DNA of 31,305 nucleotides from Bacteroidales bacterium. Its GTDB lineage: Bacteria; Bacteroidota; Bacteroidia; Bacteroidales; Muribaculaceae. Each line of letters begins with the position of its first letter. The first letter of the stretch is position 1. Location: the NCBI GenBank assembly GCA_900767075.1, contig CAAFXX010000031.1:1-31305 (forward strand). Direction: 5' to 3'. Below, piece by piece: positions 1 to 7,525 of this stretch. The notes under the pieces are model-generated. The model ran no database searches and was not told where the DNA came from. It saw nothing but the letters and a program-made list of their open reading frames with translations. The translations under genes were made by a program, and so were the position numbers.

Positions 1-157
1 ACTCATCCACGCACTTCTCAATCCTTTCGGCAAGCGAACGCTCATACTCCGTTAAGGAAAACTCGTAACGACCGTAAAGCCAATATCCCTGCATTCCGAG
101 AAATGCAAATATTGCGATAATGGTGATTATGTAAAGTGTTTTGATCCGTTTTTCCAT
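1..157 (-). CDS. Membrane protein N-terminus, probable sensor histidine kinase (partial)
   Basis: Only the first 52 codons are inside the window; the gene continues past the left edge. The ATG lies at 157-155 and the protein begins MEKRIKTLYIITIIAIFAFL. A short basic start is followed by one strongly hydrophobic segment (about residues 8-25) and then a charged helix-like stretch (YERSLAERIEKCVDE). That is the usual start of a Bacteroidota membrane sensor histidine kinase, in which an N-terminal TM helix leads to a periplasmic sensor region. No catalytic domain is visible, so the kinase identity is inference from this start and from the neighbouring GLPGLI/outer-membrane pair, which often sits beside two-component genes. 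A TATTTTTG box (-7 type) lies immediately upstream, implying a very short or absent leader. It could instead be any single-pass membrane protein. Confidence 0.5.
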   Translation of the reverse strand, partial: MEKRIKTLYIITIIAIFAFLGMQGYWLYGRYEFSLTEYERSLAERIEKCVDE

Positions 158-215
158 ATTTTGCAAAAATACAAAAATCCTTCGTTAGATCATCCTTTAC
201 ATCAAGCTATTTCCT

Positions 216-239
216 TGACCGTAATAATTCAGTAATAAA
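216..239 (+). promoter_or_regulatory. Direct-repeat box, copy 1 (candidate response-regulator site)
   Basis: The box carries GTAATAA-TTCA-GTAATAA (221-238): two identical 7-bp half sites separated by 4 bp, so 11 bp (one helical turn) apart. This matches the geometry of OmpR/PhoB-family boxes. The 24-bp sequence from TGACC to AATAAA recurs exactly at 722-745. This copy is about 60 bp upstream of the leftward gene starting at 157, in reverse orientation relative to it. The function is inferred. Confidence 0.4.
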
Positions 240-364
240 AATCTTTAAGGCAGAAAATGAAAGAGTGAAGTATCTTCCAAAATTGCGACGTGAAATAGAA
301 TACCAATCTACTTCACGCCGAATTATATAAAGACACTGATGAAAACAGTTTGTCTTGAAAGGCT

Positions 365-598
365 TTAAGACCGCGAGAGCAAAAATAGAATCAATATACC
401 TATTGCCATGACTGCATAGCTTGAATAACGTAATACATTCCCAACTTTTTTGCTGTATTCTGGATCTTGGAACTTACTGTCTTTCTTGAAAGAACAAATT
501 ATCTTGCCAAGCACCCTGCTCAAAGGAATCATTGCAGAAGCAAACCCGGCGATAAGTATAACCGTAATACCAATAATAATTATTACATTCGTATCCAT
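365..598 (-). CDS. Small two-TM membrane protein, unknown function
   Basis: This 77-residue ORF is not recognised as a known family. It has a hydrophobic segment at residues 5-27 (rich in Ile/Val), a short charged loop with Lys, Asp and Glu (about 36-52), and a second hydrophobic segment at about 58-75, ending LLSRS. Both termini are probably on the same side of the inner membrane. The start ATG is preceded by an A/G-rich stretch (AAAAGA), acceptable as a weak Bacteroidota ribosome site. It lies alone between the two copies of the direct-repeat box and on the same strand as the leftward sensor-like gene, 207 bp upstream of it. Two overlapping plus-strand ORFs exist but look less protein-like. 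It may be a real small gene of the two-component locus, or chance. Confidence 0.4.
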   Translation of the reverse strand: MDTNVIIIIGITVILIAGFASAMIPLSRVLGKIICSFKKDSKFQDPEYSKKVGNVLRYSSYAVMAIGILILFLLSRS

Positions 599-721
599 TC
601 TTTTACTAATAGCAGTGACGATATTAATAATACCTTGATATACCTGCTTTTATTATAACTTCATGGCGATTCAAAAAGTTTGTAACTGTTTGGAGTATCT
701 GCTATAAAACTAAATTCTTTC

Positions 722-745
722 TGACCGTAATAATTCAGTAATAAA
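722..745 (+). promoter_or_regulatory. Direct-repeat box, copy 2 (candidate response-regulator site)
   Basis: Exact repeat of the 24 bp at 216-239, with half sites GTAATAA at 727-733 and 738-744. It ends 30 bp before the -33 element of the predicted GLPGLI promoter, a plausible activator position and in the same orientation as that gene. The assignment is inferred from spacing and duplication only. Confidence 0.45.
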
Positions 746-775
746 GCGGTAATGTTTGAGTAAGGATTATTTTCG

Positions 776-804
776 TTGTGAAGGGCGGTGAGATAATAAC
801 TTTG
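776..804 (+). promoter_or_regulatory. Predicted Bacteroidota sigma-ABfr promoter of the GLPGLI gene
   Basis: A TTG at 776-778 is followed by 18 bp and then TAACTTTG at 797-804, which fits TAnnTTTG. The start codon at 833 would be preceded by a leader of about 20-25 nt. Confidence 0.5.
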
Positions 805-832
805 CGTCAGAAATTAATCAAATGGAGACTTT

Positions 833-1714
833 ATGAAAAAATATCTTTTGATCATCATGCTCAGCATGATTGTTTCGGGCGCGGCATCCGGAAAAACAGT
901 GCGCCGTCAGCTCAGTATTTTTCAAAGTACTGTTCCGGAAACGGAAACGCTCGCCGACGAGATTATGGAGTTTGTCTATGACTATCGCTGTTGCGTCGAT
1001 ACGACAGGTCAGCTTGAAGACAATATCTCAAGCGATAATATGTTGCTTCAGGTCGGTCCCGACGGTCTGTCGAAATTTTCAAGCTACAAGAATCTGACAG
1101 TAGATTCCATTCTCATGAGGTCGAGTCAGGAGCAGATTGTCGATGCCGCCGTTGAAGGGAAACTCAGTAATGGTGAGTTCATGACAATATACAAGAATTA
1201 CCCTTCCGGGAAACTTACCCATACAGAGAAGATCTGTCAGGACTGGTTCCGCTATGAGGAGGATATGCCGTCGTTCGACTGGGAATTGACCGATTCCGTA
1301 ATCAATGTACTTGGCTATGAATGTCATGGTGCCCGGTGCCGGTTCCGTGGCAGGGAGTGGACTGCGTTCTATACGGAAGACATACCTTTGTCAGAAGGAC
1401 CTTGGAAATTGCACGGGCTTCCCGGATTGATAATGAAGGCATCCGATGATAAGGGCCACTATACATTTGAATGTATAGGCATTAAGTCGAAGGCTGACAG
1501 ACCCATAATAATCTATAAGGTGCCGTTCAACAATGTGAAACGATGCGAGTATTATGACGCGCGCCATCGCTATGAGGTGAATCCATATGCCTATTTTGAG
1601 GCTACCACAGGAGGCAGTATCAACGTGACCGATGAAGCGGGGAATCCTGTGCTTGATTCCTACGATCCAATAGAATTGCCTTTTGAATACCTTGAGCTCG
1701 ATTGGAAAAAATGA
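833..1714 (+). CDS. GLPGLI family protein
   Basis: This 293-residue exported protein belongs to the Bacteroidota GLPGLI family, whose members are secreted and often co-encoded with outer-membrane barrel or metal/peptide-response genes; no enzymatic role is established. The signature GLPGLI is at residues 195-200 inside GPWKLHGLPGLIMKAS. It is preceded by the family's usual region GYECHGARCRFRGREWTAFY with paired cysteines and an IPLSEGPW lead-in. A Sec signal peptide covers residues 1-20 (MKKYLLIIMLSMIVSGAASG) and there is no lipobox, so a soluble periplasmic location is likely. The ATG is supported by GGAGA at 824-828. The gene overlaps the next by ATGA, so translation is coupled and the two products probably act together at the envelope. 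Length is normal for the family. Confidence 0.9.
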   Translation: MKKYLLIIMLSMIVSGAASGKTVRRQLSIFQSTVPETETLADEIMEFVYDYRCCVDTTGQLEDNISSDNMLLQVGPDGLSKFSSYKNLTVDSILMRSSQEQIVDAAVEGKLSNGEFMTIYKNYPSGKLTHTEKICQDWFRYEEDMPSFDWELTDSVINVLGYECHGARCRFRGREWTAFYTEDIPLSEGPWKLHGLPGLIMKASDDKGHYTFECIGIKSKADRPIIIYKVPFNNVKRCEYYDARHRYEVNPYAYFEATTGGSINVTDEAGNPVLDSYDPIELPFEYLELDWKK

Positions 1715-4245
1715 AAGGATACGGTTATTTCATACTTTTCGTCATGTCCGGTCTGTCGTCGGCAACGGCGGCAGAACCGGGCCCTCTGTGCGGACGGGTT
1801 AATGATCCAGATACCGGGGCGCCGATCGCCGGCTTGATAGTGAAGGCAAAAGGTGCCTTCGTATCTACTGATAAGGAGGGGCGCTTTTCTCTGTCACCTA
1901 AGGAGGGGACTGATTCCGTCTCATTCCGGTGCATGGGCTATGAACCGGTCATTCGTTCGGTATCCGCCGATCTGTCGGATGTGCGCCTCAACCGGAAGGT
2001 GACACAGTTGAAGGATGTGATAGTGGAGGCTCCGGACATCTATGCCAAAGGGGACACCTTGGTGTTCAATGTGGCGAGATACGCCAATGCGAAGGATAAT
2101 GCGATAATAGATGTCATCAAGCGTTTGCCGGGCATCAGGGTTGAGGAAGACGGCACCATAAAATATCAGGGAAAGCCAATCAGCAAGTTTTATCTCGACG
2201 GTAATGACTTTATCGGCGGACAGTATGGTCTCGCCACCAACAATATCTCCCATAAGGATGTGAAGGCGGTGGAGGTGATGGAAAACCACCAACCTGTCAA
2301 GGCACTCGAAGGAATCGAGTTCCCGGAAGAGGCGGGCATAAACCTGAAACTGAAGGAGGATGCCCGGAGCCGATGGGTGGGGGTGGCGCAGGCAGCTGCA
2401 GGAATGCAGCCTTTCCTTTATGATGCATCGCTGTTCACTATGCGTATGGCTTCGAGGATTCAGAATATGTTTACGGTCAAGGTTGATAATACCGGGTGGA
2501 ATCCACGCAATGAGATTCGCGACCATGATTCGGACCTGATGTTCTCCTCGGATTATGTCGCTTCTCTATGGAGTGAATATATATCAGCAGATATGGTCGG
2601 CGCTCCATTGCCCGAAAAGCGTACGCGCGACAACCTGTCGTGGCTCGCCGATGCAATTACAGCCTGGAAATCTGGAGACACGTCGATGAGGCTTAAACTT
2701 GATTACATGGGTGACCGTCTTGATTATTCTTCCGGGATGGTGACGGATTATTTCAGTTCCCAAATACCTGTTTTTGTCCGTAATAATGCGCAGCGCATGC
2801 AAAGCCATGAGGTCTCGGCTCAGTTCCAAAGCGAGACGAACAAGCGCGGCTATTATCTTAAGGACAGACTGAATCTTTCGGCATCGTGGGAAACGTCGAA
2901 GTCGGCAATCACCGGTTCTTATAATCTTTCGCAACGGGTGAGGAGAAAGAATTTTTCAGCCGTGAATGACCTGAGGCTGATTCGCCGTAACGATAAGAAA
3001 CTTTTCACGCTGTCGTCGCGCAATTCTTTCGGATATCGCCCCGATTGTCTGCGCGTGTCGGGCAACGAGGATGCGGTGCAGTCTGTCGGAATCACCGAAT
3101 TCAGAAGCACGACCGAGACCCGTTTCGGAAAACTGACGCGTTTCTGGAAATACTATCTCACGGCGGGCGTTGACCTTGACTATCACCGCATGAACAGTGC
3201 TCTAAGCGGTCTTGGGGAGTTTGACAATAGCGGTGTGCACGAGGCTTTCCTATCGAATCTTTACGCGACTCCTCAGGTGGATTATGACAGAAGCGGATGG
3301 AGGATGTCGCTGACCGTGCCATTGAAATGGAGGCATTATTCAATTTCAGGACAACATGATTATCTAAATATGTCTCCTGGATTCAGCGTGAGGCGGCAGC
3401 TTACCTCTAAATCTGAATTGTCGGGTTTTGTGGGATACAGGCTCGGGGCGCCGCAGCCTTATCTGAATATAGATGTCCCGGTACTGTCGGATTACCGTAA
3501 TCTTTTCATAGGCAGTAATCCTGATAAATATTCGCATGATGTGTCGGCGTCGCTTTCATACCGTTACCGCAATCCAATGAAGGCTCTTTTCCTCAATCTT
3601 TCGGCAATGTATGGCTATAGCCGTAATTCTATAATGTCAAATCAATTGTTTGCAGATGAGCTTATTATATCCACTTATGTCGATCGGCTTTATCATGCCG
3701 GTACTTGGAGTCTGCATGGCGGCGTCAGCAAGGGACTGGGGCACAGCAAGATGGTTGTCGGATTGGAAGCGGATGCCTCGGTAGCTTCCTCATCATCTAT
3801 GCGCGACAATGCCGTCATACCTTATAGACAGGTCGCTACAGGAATGAAGCCATATTTCAAGGGGAATATTCTGCGTTGGCTTTCAGCGAACTATGAGGCA
3901 GAGTATGGCTTCTCGCGACTTACGGTCGACGGTGAAAGAACCGATTGCCATACCTTCCGTCAGAATCTTTTTGCCACCATAATGCCGAACGATATTGTGC
4001 AGTTCACCGTCGGAGCCGAGCATTTTCTCACTCGGTTCCCGGAAGGAAACAGCGCCAACCTTCTACTCCTTGACGCCTCGGCAGTCTGGCGAATCAGTGA
4101 CAAACTCCGCTTGTCGCTCACCGCCAACAACCTCCTTAACCGCCGCCACTATGAATACATAAACTACGGCACCCTCTCCCGCTCTGAGCACAAATTCACC
4201 ATCCGCCCGCGCACGATCCTGCTCTCGCTCCAATGCCGCTTCTAA
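1711..4245 (+). CDS. Outer-membrane beta-barrel protein with carboxypeptidase-like regulatory domain (TonB-receptor-like)
   Basis: This 844-residue outer-membrane protein starts at the ATG at 1711, overlapping the GLPGLI stop as ATGA. A TTG three codons earlier is in frame but lies inside the upstream gene. After a signal peptide (about 1-21, ending ATAA) comes a carboxypeptidase-D regulatory-like beta sandwich at about 25-100 (GRVNDPDTGAPIAGLIVKAK, then TDKEGRFSL and FRCMGYEP). A plug-like region follows to about 220 (GDTLVFNVARY, IDVIKRLPGIRVEEDGTIKY, FYLDGNDFIGG). The rest is alternating beta-strand sequence ending in Phe (LSLQCRF), the usual barrel assembly signal. This is the architecture of Bacteroidota proteins related to TonB-dependent receptors that lack a SusD partner, and no SusD is nearby. 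The ligand is unknown. A short AAAAGC-GCAA-GCTTTT hairpin at 4246-4261 sits at the stop codon and may act as a weak terminator. Confidence 0.88.
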   Translation: MKGYGYFILFVMSGLSSATAAEPGPLCGRVNDPDTGAPIAGLIVKAKGAFVSTDKEGRFSLSPKEGTDSVSFRCMGYEPVIRSVSADLSDVRLNRKVTQLKDVIVEAPDIYAKGDTLVFNVARYANAKDNAIIDVIKRLPGIRVEEDGTIKYQGKPISKFYLDGNDFIGGQYGLATNNISHKDVKAVEVMENHQPVKALEGIEFPEEAGINLKLKEDARSRWVGVAQAAAGMQPFLYDASLFTMRMASRIQNMFTVKVDNTGWNPRNEIRDHDSDLMFSSDYVASLWSEYISADMVGAPLPEKRTRDNLSWLADAITAWKSGDTSMRLKLDYMGDRLDYSSGMVTDYFSSQIPVFVRNNAQRMQSHEVSAQFQSETNKRGYYLKDRLNLSASWETSKSAITGSYNLSQRVRRKNFSAVNDLRLIRRNDKKLFTLSSRNSFGYRPDCLRVSGNEDAVQSVGITEFRSTTETRFGKLTRFWKYYLTAGVDLDYHRMNSALSGLGEFDNSGVHEAFLSNLYATPQVDYDRSGWRMSLTVPLKWRHYSISGQHDYLNMSPGFSVRRQLTSKSELSGFVGYRLGAPQPYLNIDVPVLSDYRNLFIGSNPDKYSHDVSASLSYRYRNPMKALFLNLSAMYGYSRNSIMSNQLFADELIISTYVDRLYHAGTWSLHGGVSKGLGHSKMVVGLEADASVASSSSMRDNAVIPYRQVATGMKPYFKGNILRWLSANYEAEYGFSRLTVDGERTDCHTFRQNLFATIMPNDIVQFTVGAEHFLTRFPEGNSANLLLLDASAVWRISDKLRLSLTANNLLNRRHYEYINYGTLSRSEHKFTIRPRTILLSLQCRF

Positions 4246-4260
4246 AAAAGCGCAAGCTTT

Positions 4261-4368
4261 TAAAGGCTCTAAGGTCTCTAAGGTCACTAAGGTCACTAAG
4301 GTCACTAAAGTCCCTAATGACCTTAGAGACCCTAAAGACTTTAGAGACCTTAAAGACTTTAATGGTTT
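4261..4368. repeat. 9-bp-period minisatellite in inverted halves
   Basis: The first half repeats CTAAGGTCA-type units (CTAAGGTCT, CTAAGGTCA x3, CTAAAGTCC) with a 9-bp period. The second half carries the same kind of unit in inverse orientation (CCTTAGAGA, CCCTAAAGA, CTTTAGAGA, CCTTAAAGA). The arms GGTCTCTAAGGTCA (4273-4286) and TGACCTTAGAGACC (4318-4331) are perfect complements, so the array can fold as one long hairpin. It lies between the convergent stops at 4245 and 4486. Reading through it gives low-complexity LRSLRSL peptides that are not proteins. Confidence 0.85.
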
Positions 4369-4406
4369 CAATTACTGCAAAAAAACAATGGCATTTTTTA
4401 TACATG

Positions 4407-4435
4407 AAAAGAGCCCGGTGTCATGCCAGGCTCTT
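4407..4435 (-). terminator. Intrinsic terminator of the pectin-degrading gene
   Basis: The stem AAGAGCC (4409-4415) pairs with GGCTCTT (4429-4435), with a further GG/CC inside one mismatch. Read on the minus strand it is followed by TTTT. It begins 50 nt after the stop codon at 4486. Confidence 0.7.
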
Positions 4436-4485
4436 ACTATGTGAATATGTATAAACTGTTTAATCGGAATGGGTATAAATCCGGT

Positions 4486-7389
4486 CTATCTGAGAATGAA
4501 TTTTTTGCCGTTGCGGATGTAGATGTTGCCGGGGAGGGGGTTGTTGACGCGGATGCCCTGGAGGTTGTAGATGATGCCGTCGCCGGGTTTGTCGATGCCG
4601 ATCTTGTCGGCGTCGATTTCGTTGACGGCGGATTCTTTATCTTTATAAGGATTTAGGATTGCGTGAAGTTCCTCGGCTGTCGAACCGTCCTGTTCTCCGC
4701 TCATGGGACTCAGTGCGCCGTTGGCGGCAATGGCACGCACGGTATAGGTGCCTTCCGGCTTTGCGGGATCATAATATATGTTGCCGTCGGTAAAGCCGGC
4801 GATGCTGCCGTTGAGGTAAACCACATAGCCTTTGGCTCCGGTTACCGCATTCCAGCTTACGACCCCTTCCGAAACCTTGACATTCTTGGGAGCGGCTACG
4901 CCGGCTACTGCAACCTCCGGACGGAAATCATCATCTTTCACGCTCTTGTAGATAATATCGAGATCCAGAAGGTTCATATCCTTCTCGGCAAGCTGCGAAC
5001 TCCATGCCACTCGCTTGGAAACATCCGCCGGAGTGCCGTCGGTGTTAAGGCTGTTCCACTCGGCGAACGACATATTGGTATTGTTGCCGTTGCCGCCCCA
5101 GCCCTTGGCTGCGATATGCGAACCGATGCGCGAATTCATATACACGGTGCCGCAGTCTTTGTCCGACCAGGGACGCGCCAGATAAGCGCCTTTCGCGCCG
5201 TCCTCGGCAGTGAGGTCGCAGTCGTTGAAGAAGAACTCATAATAGAGCGGTTTGCCGTCGCTGAGCGTGGTCTTGTAAGCCACGTCCTCGGGTGCGGTGA
5301 TATAGCCGCCGTTTTTGTTAGAGCGTGTCATCGGACGGCTCACGATGTTGCTCTTATAGAAGTAACCGAGACCGCCGCCGTAGATAAAGTCGACATTGCC
5401 CTTTACGGTACAGCCGTAATAGAAGTAACGGCGTCCCTTCTTCGTGCGGTGCGAGTCCTGATAGCCCTCGATTATCACATTCTTAAGCACATGACGGTCG
5501 CCGCACTGATACAGGGCCTCAGCCTGTGCCACGTCATCCTTAACCGTATTCCTTACGGTCACATTCTCCATGTAGAAATCGGGCGACGTCACGGTCATTG
5601 TCGGAGCCGTCATGCCGTCAGCCTTGATCTCCCCCTTGCCGGGATAGGTTATGGTCTTGCCATGGTAATCGTCCCAGGTTATGACCACGCCCTCGGCACT
5701 TTCACCGATGATGCTTATCACTTTCTTCGAATCTTTCCAGCGGTCGCCGATGAACACCTTCTCGTTGTATTCGCCGTTGCGGACGAAAATGAGCGTGCGC
5801 TTCGCCTTTTCATCGGCTTTCTCGATAGCCTCGTTTATGGTGGTGCAGTCGCCGGTTCCATCCTTGGCGACGATGATGTCGTAAGGCTTAGCCTTCTCGA
5901 TGGCTATCGTCTCGCCCACAAGGCTGCAGAGGTAAGCCTCAAGCGCGGTGTAACCATCCTTGAGCACGGTGTTGCGGTCATGGGGATTGGCGGGGTCGAA
6001 ACCGTTGGCAGTCTCCCACGCGTCATCCATGCCGTCATGATCATTGTCGGTTACGGTATTGTAGGTCTTGTACTCGGGATAGCCGCCCGAATCCGACGGC
6101 TTGTCGATGATGCCCTTGGCGCGGCCCGCGTTGCAGGAACCGTAATACTGGGCGGTGCCGTCGGCTGTCTCCTTCAGGATACGCGCGTCATGGCTGTCGC
6201 GCGGGAACGCGCCTACATTGGCAAGCACGCTCTCGTATGCCTCCGCGGCAGTCTGTGTGTTGACGGCGTATTCACCCACATCGATATGGCCTGACTTCAT
6301 GTCGTCGAGGGTCAGACCCTTCACGTTGTCGGTATATTCACTGATGTCGAAGCCCTTGTAATTGTCATCGTTGAAACCGTGGTCGACAGCGTACTTGCCG
6401 GTGTTGAAATTACCGTCAAGGTGCCAGTCGCCATAGCTGGAGCCCTGTGATCCCTGCGCGGGGTTGGCGTAGGAAGCCCTGATGAACCAAGCCTTCTTGT
6501 CGCCGGGATAAGCGGGGCCCTGCTTGTAATAATTGTTTACATAGTTTACCTGTAAAAGTCCTTCGTCTCCCATACGGTTGTCGCCGCCGTAGCAGGCGTT
6601 CGACTTACCGAAATTATAATTGACGTTGTTCACGATGTCAAGCAGCATGTGCTTGTCGTTTTTCGTCGTGGAGCCGATACGCGGCGAGCGGCTGTAGTTG
6701 TGGGCAAGAAGGTTATGGTGGTAAGTGGCGGTCTTGCCTCCCCACACAGCGCCGTAGCTGCGGTTTCCTTTCTGATGGCCGCAGTTATAGAGCGCCTCGC
6801 TGGAGATGCACCACTGCACGGTTGTGTGGTCGTTGTCGTAGATGTTGATCGTCTCTTCGCCCGACCAGCTGAAAGAGCAATGGTCGATAATGAAATTGCC
6901 GCCGTTCTCGAAACCGATGGCGGCGCCCTTTATGAAATTCTTGGCATCGACCGTGCCGGGATTGTACTCGCTGTCGTCTCCTAAAACGCCCACTCTTGAG
7001 CGGATATGACGGATGATGAGGTTGCGGCTGCCTCCGAAATTAAGGGTGCCCCCCTTGAAGCAGATGCCGTCGCCGGGAGCCGTCTGGCCGGCGATAGTGA
7101 TGTCGTTGCGCTTGCTGCGCAGGTCATGGCCTTTCAGGTCGATGATGCCTGAAACGCGGAAAACGATGGTGATGGGTTTGCCGGGATGCTGCCTGAGCGC
7201 CCAGCGGAAACTTCCTTCCTCTGGACTGTCGGGATTGTCGAGGAGGTTGGTCACCTCGACTACCTTGCCTCCGCGGCCTCCGCTGGCATACTTGCCGAAG
7301 CCTTCTGCCGTGGGGAAGGCGAGCGTCTGTGCGGATGCTGTCGCCCCGGCCAGGGTCGCTCCTAAAAGGAGCATTGCGAATTTTTTCAT
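4486..7389 (-). CDS. Secreted pectate lyase (PL1) - pectin methylesterase (CE8) fusion with T9SS tail
   Basis: This 967-residue protein combines two pectin-degrading activities. Residues 1-21 are a Sec signal ending ATASAQ, with no lipobox. Residues 24 to about 420 form a PL1-type beta-helix (AFPTAEGFGKYASGGRGG start; HHNLLAHNYSRSPRIG with the RSPR group at 234-237), which would cleave homogalacturonan by beta-elimination. A calcium-binding linker (DNDHDGMDDAW, about 448-458) follows. Residues about 503-825 form a CE8 pectin methylesterase with EGYQDS (Asp645), VDFIYG (Asp667) and LARPW (Arg739), the expected catalytic pair and arginine. Then come a fibronectin-III-like module (about 832-905) and a C-terminal T9SS sorting domain (YNLQGIRVNN to GKKFILR). 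Demethylation and cleavage of the same chain would be coordinated at the surface or outside the cell. No SusC/SusD or glycosidase is adjacent, so it is not in an evident pectin utilisation locus. The gene ends at its own terminator. Confidence 0.93.
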   Translation of the reverse strand: MKKFAMLLLGATLAGATASAQTLAFPTAEGFGKYASGGRGGKVVEVTNLLDNPDSPEEGSFRWALRQHPGKPITIVFRVSGIIDLKGHDLRSKRNDITIAGQTAPGDGICFKGGTLNFGGSRNLIIRHIRSRVGVLGDDSEYNPGTVDAKNFIKGAAIGFENGGNFIIDHCSFSWSGEETINIYDNDHTTVQWCISSEALYNCGHQKGNRSYGAVWGGKTATYHHNLLAHNYSRSPRIGSTTKNDKHMLLDIVNNVNYNFGKSNACYGGDNRMGDEGLLQVNYVNNYYKQGPAYPGDKKAWFIRASYANPAQGSQGSSYGDWHLDGNFNTGKYAVDHGFNDDNYKGFDISEYTDNVKGLTLDDMKSGHIDVGEYAVNTQTAAEAYESVLANVGAFPRDSHDARILKETADGTAQYYGSCNAGRAKGIIDKPSDSGGYPEYKTYNTVTDNDHDGMDDAWETANGFDPANPHDRNTVLKDGYTALEAYLCSLVGETIAIEKAKPYDIIVAKDGTGDCTTINEAIEKADEKAKRTLIFVRNGEYNEKVFIGDRWKDSKKVISIIGESAEGVVITWDDYHGKTITYPGKGEIKADGMTAPTMTVTSPDFYMENVTVRNTVKDDVAQAEALYQCGDRHVLKNVIIEGYQDSHRTKKGRRYFYYGCTVKGNVDFIYGGGLGYFYKSNIVSRPMTRSNKNGGYITAPEDVAYKTTLSDGKPLYYEFFFNDCDLTAEDGAKGAYLARPWSDKDCGTVYMNSRIGSHIAAKGWGGNGNNTNMSFAEWNSLNTDGTPADVSKRVAWSSQLAEKDMNLLDLDIIYKSVKDDDFRPEVAVAGVAAPKNVKVSEGVVSWNAVTGAKGYVVYLNGSIAGFTDGNIYYDPAKPEGTYTVRAIAANGALSPMSGEQDGSTAEELHAILNPYKDKESAVNEIDADKIGIDKPGDGIIYNLQGIRVNNPLPGNIYIRNGKKFILR

Positions 7390-7492
7390 GATGTGGTTAT
7401 AAATAGTGTATTAGGTTGAGTTCGATCAGATTGTCAGGTCTATATTTGCACCAAAATTAGTGAATTGTAAAATAGGAAAAAAGCTTTGGGTG

Positions 7493-7500
7493 CAAATTTA
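7493..7500 (-). promoter_or_regulatory. Candidate -7 box for the lyase-esterase gene
   Basis: TAAATTTG on the minus strand fits TAnnTTTG and would give a leader of about 100 nt. No good -33 TTTG is seen at the right distance. The box is one arm of an inverted repeat, ATTTGCACC (7444-7452) and GGTGCAAAT (7489-7497); the other arm carries TATATTTG on the plus strand. Confidence 0.35.
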
Positions 7501-7525
7501 ACACTTATTAAACCGATAACGTCTT

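Noticed and set aside
4196..4454. Short ORFs giving LRSLRSLRSL-type peptides on both strands
   Set aside because: They translate the 9-bp minisatellite; the period is a multiple of three, which keeps every frame open.
4663..6294. 543-codon plus-strand ORF opposite the pectate lyase-esterase gene
   Set aside because: It is antisense to a gene with clear PL1 and CE8 motifs; its own translation has no recognisable domain and results from GC-rich codon bias.
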